Positions 21,856 to 34,699 of a stretch of 64,000 nt of DNA are shown in pieces. The stretch comes from Artemisia argyi. Taxonomy: Eukaryota > Streptophyta > Magnoliopsida > Asterales > Asteraceae. The notes under the pieces were generated by a model. The model saw nothing but the letters and a program-made list of their open reading frames with translations. It did no database searches and was not told the origin of the DNA. Within the stretch, counting starts at the first letter, position 1. Each line of letters starts with the position of its first letter. The DNA is taken from the NCBI GenBank assembly GCA_030686995.1, contig CM060707.1, positions 87,158,472-87,222,471 on the forward strand, read 5' to 3'. The position numbers and the translations under genes are program-made.

Positions 21856-21908
21856 ACAATCCTCCCCTGAGGCATATGCCTCCCCTGAGGCTTATGCCTC
21901 CCCTCAAA
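21856..21908 (-). other. Three tandem PPT-like copies after F pol
   Basis: In element sense three purine cores lie in 50 bp: GAGGGGAGGCATA (21897-21908), CAGGGGAGGCATA (21878-21890) and CAGGGGAGGATTGT (21856-21868). The last equals the true PPT plus the first LTR bases (AGGGGAGGAT|TGT) at 16058-16070. They sit just past the RNase H stop. Confidence 0.75.
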
Positions 21909-21916
21909 CTTTGCAT

Positions 21917-23195
21917 TCAAGGGTTAAGCATACCAATATGGACCACTAAGTGTTGAAACCTAGGTCCATCAAAAGCTTTAGTTAACAGATCTGCCACATT
22001 ATCATCAGTGTGAATTTTAACCACTTTAATTAAATGTTTTTCATAAGCATCCCTAATAAAGGGGTGCCTGATTTCAGTATGTTTGGTTCTATTATGAAAT
22101 ATTGGATTTTTAACAATGCAAATGGTACTTTGATTTTCAATAAAAATGGTGGTATTCATGAAATTATACCCATAATCCAGCAATTGATTCTGAATCCATA
22201 GAACCTGTCCACAACAATTGGCAGCAGCAACATACTCTGCTTCAGTAGTAGAGGTAGCAACAATGGTCTATTTCTTGCATTGCCAAGAAATCAGTCTTCT
22301 TCCAAGGAATTGGCAACCTCCAGTTGTGGATCTCCTATCCATGTTGGCACCAGCATAGTCACTATCACTATATGCTTCCAGCTTAAAAGGAGATTCTTTT
22401 GGGTACCAAAGACCTAATTTAGGCTGGCCTTTCAGGTACTTAAAGATCTTTTTGACAGGATTCAAGTGAGAGGTAAGTGGAGTGACTTGGTGGCTTGAAC
22501 AAGCACTCACAGAAAATGTAATATTAGGTCTAGAAGCAGTCAAATACATCAAAGAACCAATCATGGACCTGTACAAATGGACATTCACAGGAAGATCAGG
22601 TTCAAGATTGTTCTTTGGTTTGGGAGCTTCATAGGGAGTAGTGGCAGTCCTGACATTCTCCATATCAAACTTCTTCAACATATCTTTTACATACTTATCC
22701 TGACTGATAAAGATACCATCAGGTTTCTGCTAAACTTGTAAACCCAAAAAGAAAGTGAGCTCCCCCATGGCACTCATCTGAAATTCTCCCTTTATCAAAT
22801 TCTCAAACTCTCTAGACCATTCTTCTTTTGTGGAACCAAATATGCTATCATCCACATAAACCTACTCAAGAATGATGTCCCTGGAGTCTTTCTTAAGGAA
22901 GAGAGTCTTGTCAATGGCACCTCTTCTATAACCATGCTTCAGCAAAAATGCAGAAAGCCTAGCATACCAAGCTCTTGGTGCCTGATGAAGTCCATAGAGA
23001 GCTTTGACAACCTTATAAACATAGTCAGGATGATCAGGGTCTTCAAATCCCTTGGGTTGAGTCACATAAACCTCCTCTTCAATCTCACCATACAGAAAAG
23101 CACCTTTGACATCCATCTGATATACCATAAAGCCCATATATGATGCATAGGCCAAGAATATCTTGATCGCTTCAACTCTGGCTACTGGTGCAAAG
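21917..23195 (-). pseudogene. Copia F reverse transcriptase and RNase H
   Basis: One frame encodes [31 protein letters not shown] and the catalytic VYVDDSIF, then the RT thumb ([14 protein letters not shown]) and RNase H (YSDSDYAG, STTEAEYVAAA, ENQSTICIVKN, HTDDNVADLLTKAF), ending in a natural stop. In-frame TAG codons interrupt it just before VYVDD (about 22861), after GLQV (about 22731) and after ISWQCKK (about 22269). A frameshift near 23190 separates it from the N-terminal RT part. Catalytic residues are otherwise present. Three stops at Gln or Lys-like positions suggest point decay rather than deletion. Confidence 0.9.
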
Positions 23196-25587
23196 ACTCC
23201 ACATAGTCTATGCCTTCCTCTTGCCTGAACCCCTGAGCCACTAACCTTGCTTTGTTTTTCACCACAATACCCCTTGCATCTTTTTTATTCTTCAAAATCC
23301 ATTTTGTCCCAATGGCATATTTACCATCAAGGAGAGGGACCAGTATCCAAACCTACTGATTCTTAAATTGCAGCATCTCTTCTTGCATTGCTTTAAGCCA
23401 ACTTGAATCAGCAAGTGCTTGAGGAACACTGGTGGGCTCTATCTGAGAATAGAAGCAAGCAAACGGACAATGTTTGAAGTCTGTATGATTGTCCCTCTAT
23501 TGATTGTAGACATAGGAAATGAAAGCAACTTCACCATCTTTAGTGTTCTTCACAGTGCTTCTAGTTCTAACAGGTGCTTGAGGATCTCCAATAATCTTTG
23601 ATAGGGGATGAGCATTATTGATCCTTTTTGTTGCTGTGGGGTTGACATTGATTGTGGTATCAAGGTTATTGACAGTGGGTCCAAACGCAGTATCATAGGA
23701 AGCTGAGTTAAAGATCCCAGGCTTGGGTTGATAATTACCAAGATCAGAAGGACATGGAAATCTTGTGAATGGCTTCTCAAAGTCAGTAGACACTTCAGTA
23801 GAAATGGGAGATTGTGCAGCAGGACTATCAGCAGGTTTGATCACATCAGCAAGAACAGGAGAGCCTTCAATAGAACTGTCAGCAGCATCCTTGTTTCCAC
23901 TGACTGCTTGTGCTGATTGTTGAAGTAAGGCATCAGTCACTTGTGTAAACTCTTCACTGAGTCTCTTAGCTTCCTGAGTGGCTGCATGTTCTTGCTTCTT
24001 GAGTCTAGCAAGATCCTCTGCATAATGTGACTCATCTTCTTGTTCAGCAGCAGAATGATTATCTGCAAAATGGTTAGGGGGAAAAGAAGCTACAACAATG
24101 GTTTGTTCATCTTTCTCAGAGTCACTCTCTGAGTCATCATCCAGGGAACCTGCAGGATTAGAAATTGTATCTTTGGTACCTGCATTTGGATTAGAAACAT
24201 GTCTAGTGTACCCCAAGTAATTAGTCAAATAATCTAGGTCAAAATATCAAGAATGACCTTGTCCTTGAGTATTAGTCTGATCTTCTAGAAATCTTAGGTT
24301 AAGGGTCTCCTCTATCCGTTTGGCATTCAAATTGTAAACCCTATAGGCCTTGCTATGAGCTGAATAACCCACAATGTATCCCTCATCAGCTTTCCCATCA
24401 AACTTTCCCAGTGTATCAGAAGTAATCAAAATGGTCACTTTGCAACCAAAAGGTTTAAGGTAATGAATGTCTGAAACTTTCCCAGTGAGAAGTTCATAAG
24501 GTGTCTTGACATGATGTCTAGTGATGGATACCCTGTTCAAGACATAGCAAGCAGTACTTACTGCTTCAGTCCAAAACATAGTGGGTAACTTAGAGTTTGC
24601 AAGCATGGATCTTGCTGCCTCTATTAAGGTCCTATTTTTTCTTTCAGGAACCCCATTTTGTTGTGGGATTCTTGGAGTGCTATAGTCCCTTTTTATCCCT
24701 TTATACTTACAGAATTCTATGAATGCAACATTTTTGAACTCTGTCCCATTGTCACACCTAATGCCTTTAACCTTTTTATTTAGCTGGTTTTCAACAAGGG
24801 TAATAAATTCTTTTAAAATAGGAGTTGTTTTATCTTTAGTTTTCAAAAAGAATACCCAGCAAAACCTGCTATAATCATCAGTGATAACCAGGCAGAAGTA
24901 CTTATGATCAATACTTCTGATAGGAGTTAGACCAAAGAGATCCATGTGTAGCAACTGAAGAGGTTCTGTGATGGTGCTCACAGCTGTTATGGCTTTGTAA
25001 GAGGCTCTGTGCTGCTTTCCTTTGTTGCAAGCAACACAATTATGTTCATTGGTGAAGACTTTTGAAGGAAGGCCCTGAACAAGACCAAGTTTAGACAACT
25101 TGTTGATGGTCTTGTAGTTCACATGAGCCATTCTCCTATGCCATTTTGTAGACTCATCTTGGGAAGCTTTGGCCACCAAACATGTTAGATCACCTTCTGG
25201 CTTAACATCATTCAGATTGAATGTGTACAAGTTGAAGGTTCTAGGAACTCTTAGCAAAACAGTTGTATCTTCGGGAAGTTTGAAGTCCTTTGAGAGCACA
25301 AGACATTCATCCTCATAGAAGAAAACTTTATTCTTGGTGTCACAAATTTGTGATACAGAGAACAGATTAAAGTGCACAAGTTCCTTCACATAATATACAT
25401 TCTCAAAATCTAACAGAGGTGTTTTGATAGTGCCTTTCCCAGTGATTTTACCATCTCCACCACCAAAAGTCACATTGCCTCCTCCTTCTATAGGCACAAA
25501 GTCATGCATCTGATCCTTGTTCCCTGACATACTTCTGGAACAACCACTTTCAACTATACCTACTTCAGTACTCTTCAGGGGATGATC
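23196..25587 (-). pseudogene. Copia F protease end, integrase, linker and RT start
   Basis: The frame runs from the protease active site through integrase. The protease motif reads ESGCSRSMSG, with Glu (codon 25549-25551) where the catalytic Asp belongs. The pre-integrase zinc site is intact (WHRRMAHVNY, CVACNKGK), and so is the integrase triad D (HMDLFG), D (RCDNGTEF) and E (VPERKNRT). A conserved GYIVGYS tail, an acidic linker (23497-24228) and the RT start (ALADSSWLKAMQEEML) follow. A stop lies at 24247 and another near 23494, and a frameshift near 23190. The 427-codon integrase segment is open, but the protease is probably dead. Confidence 0.88.
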
Positions 25588-28346
25588 CTACAACAACAAC
25601 AAAAAAATATACAAGAGTTAGTACACATTGGAGACTCAAGTCATTGCTAACTTGAGCTTGCTTTGTGGATCATAAGAAGTAGGCCATGTAGATGCTTTAG
25701 ATCCACCATTGTTCTTGGGCCTGTATTGCAAATTAGGTCACTTCTTTGTCCAAGAACAACCTGCTGAGGGCTTCACAGCAGTATCCCAATACCCTCCACC
25801 AGCATACATAGAGTCAAACTGTCTAGGCCAATAACCATTATAAAAGAAAGAACTAGTGGGTTGCACATAAGGTCTAGTACTAGTTCTTCTCCATGAAGAA
25901 TATTTTTCAGCAGAATTGGGTTTCTACTGATGTGGAATAAAAGATGGTATTTTATTAACATTCTTCCACATTTGCCTAGGTTTTCTTTGACTAATACATA
26001 CACCCATTCTTTGCTCATGAAAAGTACAATCCTTAATCAAATGAAATTTACTTCCATACACAAAACATTTCTTCTTTTTAGAAGATTTATTCAAAGTGAA
26101 AGATGTTCCATAACATGAAAAAGCATTCAAACGACAAACATTAACAGAATTGTTTTTAACAGAACTAGAAACATCGTTTTGCAAAGAATTAAAAAACAAG
26201 TCTTCAGAAGAAACTGTCTTGGAATCAGCAGTAACTCTAACAGGCTTGTGGGGAGTCTTGGGTGTGGTCTTGGGAAGGTCTGACTTTTCACTTGAATCAC
26301 AACTGGCATATGAAGTAGACCCTTGGTCAAAAGACTTGTCACTGTCACAACAAGAGACAAAGTCAGTAGATTTAGAAACAGGGTCTGGCAAGTCACTTGA
26401 CTTTTTGCCATATAGATGGTGTGATCCATCAAAGTCAACAGGTATGGACAGGTCTTTTAGCATGTGTTCTCCTCTAATAGGTCTAGGTACAACATTCAAT
26501 CCCCCTTCCTTAACATATTTTACAAGTTTTTGAAATTCTAGGAGAGGTTCAGGGTCAAAAACACTGGATATATCAGGGTAAGTTAATTCCTCAGGATCTA
26601 TATATTTATCATACCCTAATGCTTTTCTAGACCTAACAGATTGACTGCTATCAATCAATTTATTTAAATGAGAGGCCCCTTCTTGCTACTTGATACGACC
26701 AGCCACTTCTTTATCTAACTTTACCTGTAATTCTTGTTTTTCTTTTTCTACATCAAATTTTTCTTTTTCAGTACGCCTTAAATCTATCTTTGCACATTCT
26801 AAATCACTTTCTAGAACTCTTATCTTTTCTTCATATTTAAGTTGATTCTTTTGAAACCAAACCTTCTACTTTTCTAAAGTTTTTAAAGCCTTTTTATAGG
26901 CCTCAACTTCTACATAACACTCATTGTATTTAGGTTTCAATTCATCATATTCTTGTTTAAGTTCATTATATCTTACACTCCAGCCAAAAACACAATTGTG
27001 TACCTGAGAGATGCCCATCAAGGAAACTTGCTCCTTCTTATCCTCTGAGGGGGAGTATGCCAGCATATTCACTTGTTCAGAAGTAGAAGCTTCCTCTTCA
27101 GGAGGTTCATGAACAGTCCAATCAATATGACTATCCACAGTCACCAAAGCTTTGAAAGGTGCAGCTTTAGAAGTTCCTGATTCTAATAGATATGAGCCAT
27201 ATCTAACTTCATCACAGATTTTCTTTCCTTGCATTCTCTTGAAAAGTGGCCCATCTGGCCACAAGTGTAGCACTTAACCTTCCTTCTGTCAAATCTTGCT
27301 GCATCTCTTTCATTAAAACCAAACTTTCTCCCAAACTTATTCTCAAACCTTTTGATGTTCATAGAAATCATTGCTAACTGCCATTTCAAGTGCATCTCCT
27401 CCATCTCCAATGGATCCACCTGTTCAAAATCCTCACAGGCTAGAAACTGCTGATGTTCATATTCAGCAACAAAAGAGTGAAGAATATCTTCCATTATATT
27501 ACTGGATTTTGATTTAGGAGTTGGTTTAGTTTGGGTTTGAGAAGATGCTCCTGAGGTGTAAGAACTTGAGGCATGATGCACCGGATTGGATGTGGTGCTA
27601 ACAAAGGCTGAGTGAGTGGATGGACGAATGAGACTTCTAACATCAGGCTCAAGAGATTTAAGCTTGTTGTAGAGGTCATTAAAAGAGATCATGTCCAATC
27701 CACCCTTGGTTTTGAGAGCAATGCTGACTTGCAACCAGGATGGTGGCAAAGATCTTAGAAACTTAGCATTGCAGTCCTCATTATCCGGCCTAGCCTTCAA
27801 CTAATTAAGTTGACTCAAGATCTTGTGGAACCTGTCATAACCTTTGTGGATTCCTTCTTCCTCAGATATCTGAAACTCTTGAAACTGTTACTTTAGCATT
27901 GACTTCTTCATCCTTCTTGACTCCTCATTCCTACCAAATCTAGCCTTAATGGCCATCCAAATGTCCTTGGCATCTTCCATGAAGTGGAAGTCACCCATGT
28001 GGTCATCTGGTATAGCCTGAAGGAGAATTGTTCTAACCTTATTCTCCCTCTGCACGGCAAGAACTTCTTCAGCAGTTTTGGGACCTACAATCGTCACAAT
28101 CCCATCAGCATCTTTGACATGTCTCTTTAAGCTGTTGCCCTTACGAACAACTTCCCAAAGGTTCCAGTCAATGTTTGTGATCAAGTTTTGCATCTTCATG
28201 GACCACAATTCATAATCCTCAGCATTCTTAAGGTATGGGAATTTGGCATTACTGTTTAAGAGATTGAGTTTTTGGAGAGAAGTGGTGTTTAGGTTCTGAG
28301 TTGTATCAGCTTCATCATCTGATCCAGGCATTGTTTTTGATTGAGA
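25588..28346 (-). pseudogene. Copia F gag
   Basis: Gag probably starts at the Met of MPGSDDEADTTQN (28346). The capsid-like UBN2 region includes NAEDYELWSMKMQNLI and AKDIWMAIKARFGR. In-frame stops lie at 27888 and 27801. The zinc knuckle CYTCGQMGHFSREC (about 27235-27276) is intact and is followed by a frameshift. The next frame is a coiled coil (NELKQEYDELKPKYNECY), a Ser-rich region and a second knuckle reading CFVYGSKFHLIKDC, where the second Cys is Tyr. A further stop separates this from the protease. The long coiled-coil gag tail is typical of Asteraceae Sirevirus-like Copia. Confidence 0.85.
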
Positions 28347-28391
28347 GAGTGTAAGATTGATGTTTCTTAGTATCACAAAGACTTTCTCGAG

Positions 28392-28403
28392 GCTCTGATA
28401 CCA
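28392..28403 (-). other. Primer binding site of element F (tRNA-iMet)
   Basis: TGGTATCAGAGC in element sense, two bases after the 5' LTR. It is an exact match to the usual plant initiator-Met primer complement. Confidence 0.93.
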
Positions 28404-28405
28404 CT

Positions 28406-28897
28406 TGTTGAGACTTAAGACCTTGATAGATCTTTGAGCACTCGTGGATCGTTACTTATGTTAATGTAATCACTAACACACTAATAGATAATCTCTATAA
28501 CTTGTATTTTAAAGCGGAAACAAACACAAGTTTTAACGACTGAATACTAAGAACAATTGATCCTCTTTAGATCTTTTCAATAATAATAATAATAATGTTT
28601 TCTAAAAACGTGTTTCAATACATAAACATGTGTTCCTTTTATACACAAGGAACCCTAAACCGTTTCACAAGAAACGTATATTCTAAAAATTTCTAAAATA
28701 TATGCATTATCACTTCCTAAATAAACTCATGCATATCCTAACTACATTACATAAACTATGGAATAACTATAGCCGCAGGAACTAATAATGCTGAAACTAG
28801 ACTTCAGCAGAAACACTCTGTCAGCAGAATCTGTCTCATCAGTAGTATCCTTTAGCAGTACCATCAGTAGAATTCTTACTTAGCAGAATTCCCAACA
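28406..28897 (-). repeat. 5' LTR of element F
   Basis: 492 bp, collinear with 15569-16058. Ends are TGTTGAG and CCAACA on the plus strand. Confidence 0.92.
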
Positions 28898-30625
28898 AGG
28901 TTTGATATTGAAACGTTTTTTAATGCACTTAGGATCCTTCATTTTATTAGCTAGTCTCTCTCTATTGATTTCCTCAATCTCATTACTCTCTTCAGACGAT
29001 GACACATAAAGAGGGGCAGGGCCAGGTTTAAGCATAATATTAGCATCATACAAAGCTGGTTGAGCAACTCTACTACTCCTAAGGGAGTTAGACTTTGGTC
29101 CACCTACAACTTTTTCACTACGTTCATCACACAGTTTTTTATGCTTTGTATCATTTGAGTAGTTTGAATGGTTTGGCCTTATGTGTACAACTTATTTTCA
29201 AGCTTGTTCTTTAACGTCTTAAGTCTGGAAAAATCATTTAAGAGTTTTGTTTCTATCCTGAAAATCAAGTTTTAGTTTATTTACACCATTTTGAATCTCC
29301 TGTTTTTGTTTAACAGTTTGATCAAGTTGTTTTTATAAAGATTTTAACTTCTTTTTCAATGTTTCTTCCCTTAAGTTACGTTCAGTTATGTATGTACGCA
29401 TCTGCCACTCCATTTTTTGTTCACGTTCGGTTAGCTTAGATTTTGCTTGTTATTCATAAATTGTCACCTAATATTTAAGAATATTAAGCCTAGTGGTCAA
29501 AGTGTCATCGGGAACAACAACAGTATATTCATCCAATTCACACACAACATTGGCAGTGTACTCATCAACAGAAGTTGCACCACTTAGTACAGCAGATTCA
29601 TCATTGTATCTCACATATTGTTCATATGGGATAACATTGCTATTTCCCATATCAGCAGTATCTGATTCTACAACATTCATTTGTTGTACTTCGTTGGGAA
29701 TCTTTTGTTTATGCAGCACATTATCATCACATATAACCGAAGATGCTCCACTAGGTACATCAGATTCTTTGTTGTGATCCATATGTTTGTCAGTTGAGAT
29801 AACATTACTATTTTCCAATTCAACATCATCTGACTTAACAACATTAGTCTGATGTACTTCGTTGGGAATCTCTGGTTCATCAATCCTTTTGCATGTGTCA
29901 TATAACTTTAGTACCTCAGAGATGATGGATGAGTTGGAGGGGCCAGGTTGTTATGGTGATGAGACTGCAGATGATAGATTGGCCATGAAGATTGTTTGTG
30001 CAGTGGGTTCATCATCAACATCCGAGTCAAAAGCATCAAAATCTTCTGCCTGGAGGATGTTTGGATCATTAAGTGCCAAGTCTTGAACTGGTTGATCATC
30101 CACATCGGCATCAAAGGTATTCCCTTCATCACCAGCTAGGAACAACAATTGCTCCTATCCAATGCCACTCCATTCTTCTATGCTTGCATTAGCAACATCT
30201 TGTCCTTTAAGTTGTCAGAGTTCTGAGGGTGCTTAGGTTGAGTGCAGTTCCTTGCAATGTGACCTAACCTACCACAGTTGTAGCATTTGGGTTGCTTTCC
30301 GTGTCCCTGATTGGCATTCCCCTTTCTATTCTTTGCATACCCCCGGGCTCCATTCCTTTGGTTGACATTTTGTCTTCCTTGAAGCACAAAACGTCCAACT
30401 TCTACAACAGCCAAATTATGTGGGTTAAATGAAGTTCTGAGTTGGTTGTTGGTTTGAGGAAGTGTTGCTCTGAATTGTTGGACAAGCAATGACACTTGGT
30501 TGCAGAGATTATCAATCATCATATCAGTGTGAGAGTACCCTGAGTCCAGCTGGGTGTTCTTGACAGTTGTTGAATGCATGGATGATTGACCAATAGATGA
30601 CTGGTTATGTGCTGCTGGTGTAGGA
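28898..30625 (-). pseudogene. Copia D: gag N-terminal region
   Basis: D's frame resumes past F with EEINRERLANKMKDPKCIKK, which joins across the insertion to the segment ending at 15568. Upstream are coiled-coil and acidic stretches, including two related blocks (SGASSVICDDN and SGATSVDEYTAN, 29468-29818) and FDADVDDQPVQDLALND with FDSDVDDEPTAQTIFMANLSS (29951-30148). A frameshift separates these from the knuckle-bearing segment 30178-30579 (CYNCGRLGHIARNC). The frame can be read to about 30628 (HPTPAAHNQSS), where element C begins. The gag start and D's 5' LTR are outside the window. Confidence 0.85.
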
Positions 30626-31093
30626 TGATAAAAAACTTTATCAATTTGATGACGTCAAATAATATGATATTCTAAGTATCAATTTCCCCTCCTTATTTAC
30701 CATTTTAGCATAATATTGTCTATAGTTATGTCTTATTACTTCACCTTTCGTTTCAGGACCGTTAATAGGGTATGGAGCGGAAAACGGATAAAGATAGACT
30801 CAATACAGACAAAAGCACCTACTACATGATGACTACGACGTAACTTAGTGATGATGTTACGCCGTAGCATAGTTATGACGTGGAACGCCGTAACTATTAA
30901 CAATGTTACGGTGTAATGATGGCTCCGTGGCAAAATTATGGAACTTATGAAGAATACGGCATAGCACCATCGTTCATCTACGACGTAGCAAGGTTACGGC
31001 GTAACTCAACTCTCCATCTACGCCGTAACAAGTCCCACGGATAAGATCGCATGAAGATAACGTTAGCTACGGCATAACTAGTTATAGCGTTAC
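30626..31093 (+). repeat. Element C 5' LTR, first part
   Basis: The LTR appears to begin TGATAAAAAAC where D's gag frame stops; the exact base is uncertain. From 30831 it carries a dense cluster of ACG[GC]CGT dyads and variants (for example near 30856, 30882, 30980, 30994, 31019). Element H interrupts it at 31093, and the LTR resumes at 51909. The joined LTR would be about 1.47 kb, similar to the LTR of B. Confidence 0.7.
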
Positions 31094-34000
31094 TGTGACA
31101 TTTCTAAAATTTCATGTCATTTATTTTAATAGTTTATTATTCAACTATTTTATTTTTAACTAATTAACTTCGTCGGAAGTTATCCGCGTATGTCATAACG
31201 CGTTCAATTCATTCAACCACGACTATACTATGTCTACTCTACACTTTCTGTGCACTATTGTTTCCTTACAATCCTATTTTAAAAGTCATAATTAACTTTT
31301 TCCAATTTTACATAAACCTTGCACCTTTTACGTTTTACGCAATTTAAATTTACGTTTTAAAGTTTTAACAAAGTGAACCAACCCTAGACTATGATAATTA
31401 ACATATTTTATGAATTTTTAAACTATTTCATGTTTACAAATGAGTTTTATACTTTTCGTGTCATTTTTATAGCTTACGTCACTTTTATCAAGAACCGATG
31501 TCACCAAACGTATTTTCGACTCACGGTTTTATTTTTAACGACGTTTAAACACTCCGATAAACCCATGACTCAACTAATATATTAAAAGTAGCTCTTTTAA
31601 CATGTTTTAACATTTTAAAAAGTTTAGTATTTTTATGGTACACGCTTTTATGTTTCGCGTCTTAAAAACTACACGTTTTAAATTACCGGGATCAAATCTA
31701 CACACTCTAAACACAATACTACTCAAATAAAACCACTAATCCTTGTTTTCCCCTTATAGAAAACGTCTAGACCACATGGTCACTTGTCCATGTGGTGTCT
31801 TAGTGGAATTATGTAGTGTTGTGTACCTATTAACTCATAAGGACACTTGTAATTTCCATTTTGCATGTAGCCTTATAATAAAACCACTACATCTCACTCT
31901 TTCTTTCATTTACATCAATCACCATCATTTTTACAAGCAAATCAACTCAAAAACCTGCCATTTTATCTCTTATGGTCGTGGTTTCTCAAGCACAAACACA
32001 ACCATTGTAGTTTTGTTTTCCTATTGAAGATTGATACAAGATGAAGGTCCTTTGGTGCTAGTTTGGTTCTTGATTCCTTTCCTCTTCAAGCCTTCATTGT
32101 CAAGAGTTTTGTTGGTGATTTTTCTAAGGGTTTTCAAAGTGTTAAAGAAATGGTGAATCTCAAGTTCTTTCAAGAGTTTTGGTGATAAAAATTTGGATGA
32201 TCATGGGTTAAGGAAAAGGGTGTAAGTATTGTTACTTTCATCTTGAACTTTATGATCCTTCCAAATATTTCTTTTTCCTATATTTTTATGGCTTACAATA
32301 GGTTATTGTGGCTGTAGATTGGAGTTCTCAAGATCCTCTAAAGGTTCATCCTTCAAGTCATAAAAGATCCTTGCTTGGTGGTGACTTTGGATAGCCCTTG
32401 ATTTTTGTTCTTGAAAATTATCTTGTCCTTCTCTTTTTGTAAGAAACTCTTTTATAAATTTTCATTGTATTTATATTTTTTTCACTTCTGTAAATTTATT
32501 ATATATTGATGTAAATGAGTATGGTATAAGTTATTATACTAAATTAGGCTTGGTACATAAGTTTACTCACTAGAAAACCTTAAAGGACTAAACATGCAAA
32601 CTGTGAATCTGGACTAGGGGTAGAAACGGAATAAACTACACTAATCAGTAGACATTGGACCTAAACTAAAAATATGGGGCTGTAGGCCTATGTCTTATGG
32701 AAATTTTGACGGGTATTTCGTCGAATAACTCATTACGATGATTAAACTAGAAATATTTTCGCGAAACATGCCAGATTCTGAGTTACAGATTTAAATGGTA
32801 AAAATCTCAGTGATATGTTCATTTTCACTACTTGGCCCAGTTTTATGAAATGTAGGTAAGATCTTAACTTAAACATGACCGCAAACGGGGAATTAATTGG
32901 ACTTGTAGAACTCTAGATATCGCATTTTTCGTGGGACTGTTGTGATATTGAAAACTGTTGGGCTGAATACTATGGGTAAATCGATTATTTTTCTACTGTT
33001 AAGTAATTTTTGGTCTAGTGGAACCCACAAAACTTGTTAGTACAGACAAATACCTTTCCGGGGATATAAGAAACTTAATTTTTTGACATACGGTTTAATA
33101 GTAACGGATTTTCTAAGATGTACAAATTATAAAAATGTTAACAGCTTTGACTTTTAAAGTGTAGAGGATTCGAAAACTTATATGACTATATCTCTAAAAC
33201 TTAATTTTGAACACTTGATATAATTAGGAATTATGTACTAAGCATAAGTAAGTTAATAACTTATATATATAGCTAAGTTGCATCAATGTTTATTTTCAAA
33301 ACCTAAGACAACGTATATATGTTTAGGTTCTTCGTAGAGCTTCGCGGCTATCTTTCTTCGCTTGCTTGCTCATTTCATATTACCTCCTGTGTTCACGGTG
33401 AGTTCATAGCCTCGCCTTTACTTATTTAAACGTTTTATAAACCTCGCGAGGGGGATACATGCTAGTTTTACAAACTGAATACAAGTAGTTTTTGGTATGT
33501 TGGACCCGATTACATGATTTATAGACATCTGACATTGAGTATTTCTTGCTAATTAAGTCCCCATCATGAACCGTTAATTCCGTAGGAAACGCTAGTATTA
33601 TGAATATGCATATTTGGCCTGGCGGGCCTGGCCGGGTGAGTAGCGCTCATACATCAACGGTCACATAATATTGAGAGATTACGTGGTAAATGGCAAATCT
33701 TACCTTTTCGGGGCACTATTAAACTAGGTCAAGGTTCGGTTTCATGAGCTCAATGCTATAAATCTTATTTCCCGACTTGTATTTGTTACATGTCAACTTA
33801 ATTATGGGCGTATAACAACGTAGCCCATCGTATTTTAAACTGATTTATCTTGTATTCAAATAATTACTTATTAAACTCTATGGATTCACTCAACCTTTGT
33901 GTTGACATTTAGCATGTTTTATCTCAGGTCCGTAAGTGACTTTCGGCTTGGATGGGCGGCGCAAGAAATGGATATCTACATGATGGCTCATATTTAAATA

Positions 34001-34212
34001 AAAGTTTTCATTCGATAATGTTCTAAACATTCAAAACTTATGTATCTTTTAACTATGTTAAAAACTTTTGGGACCTTGTTAACTCTGATAAATTATCCAA
34101 TGTAATGTTTTAAAAACGACTTTGTTTTAAAGTTGTTTACTATACTTGTACTATGTGACCAAATAGCACCCCATGTTGTATTCCGCTGCGTTCCTAAAAT
34201 GGGGGTGTTATA
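31094..34212 (+). repeat. 5' LTR of element H
   Basis: Starts TGTGACATTT and ends GGGGGTGTTATA. The partner is 48786-51903. Short ORFs inside it recur in both copies and have no protein signature. Confidence 0.93.
31771..31880 (+). promoter_or_regulatory. U3 dyad and TATA of element H
   Basis: The perfect inverted repeat ACCACATGG (31771-31779) and CCATGTGGT (31788-31796) with an 8-nt loop lies about 80 bp before TTATAATA (31873-31880). The second LTR has the same dyad at 49463-49488. CACATG is an E-box form; its use here is inferred. Confidence 0.5.
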
Positions 34213-34215
34213 GAA

Positions 34216-34227
34216 TGGTACCAGAGC
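34216..34227 (+). other. Primer binding site of element H
   Basis: TGGTACCAGAGC, three bases after the LTR. It has one mismatch to the initiator-Met primer complement and is identical to that of Tekay I. Confidence 0.9.
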
Positions 34228-34699
34228 ACAAATTATAGTGAACTAGGTCTTTTTGTTTTTAAAAACCTAGACTATAATCATTTATTTTTTTCAAAATCAT
34301 GAGCTTCCATCATCTTGTCCGATATCCATGCGCGCCTACTCCTGAGCTTCCTATCCCTCGTATATATATCTTAATCATACTATATTAGGGATAATTATAG
34401 GAGTACTATAATTATTTCTTAACTCATCCGATAATCCGCGAAAGTATCATTCTTATATATATAAACTTTATGCACAAAACTTCCTTGTTGTATTTTATGC
34501 TATTCATGTGCATTGTGAATTTCCATCCGAAAATTTATACACATCTTCAAGTGCACCATTACTATACGTATACATATAGTGAATATTACTATATGTACTT
34601 AAGATATATTTTTTTTCTTTTCTCTCTCGACTATCTTGCTTGATCCTGAAACATTGATATATTTCTATATAATGTTCTCACATGAATACTAAACTCTTC

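Larger units (their letters stand above)
15569..28897 (-). mobile_element. Copia element F, Sirevirus-like, with accessory genes
   Basis: This 13,329-bp minus-strand element is complete in structure: 5' LTR 28406-28897, tRNA-iMet primer site, gag, protease, integrase, RT, RNase H, accessory region, PPT, and 3' LTR 15569-16058. The target duplication AGGTT is perfect (15564-15568 and 28898-28902), inside the gag of Copia D. LTR copies differ at about eighteen sites over 490 bp, so it is not recent. Gag-pol needs two frameshifts and several stop readings, but the 979-codon accessory ORF is open. The accessory region of about 5.8 kb between RNase H and the 3' LTR is the unusual part. Confidence 0.93.

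Noticed and set aside
28392..28403. tRNA-like matches (GCTCTGATACCA and similar)
   Set aside because: These 12-18 bp matches to tRNA 3' ends are primer binding sites, not tRNA genes; no cloverleaf surrounds them.
31391..32027. Short plus ORFs repeated at 49083-49719
   Set aside because: Same explanation, in the LTRs of H.
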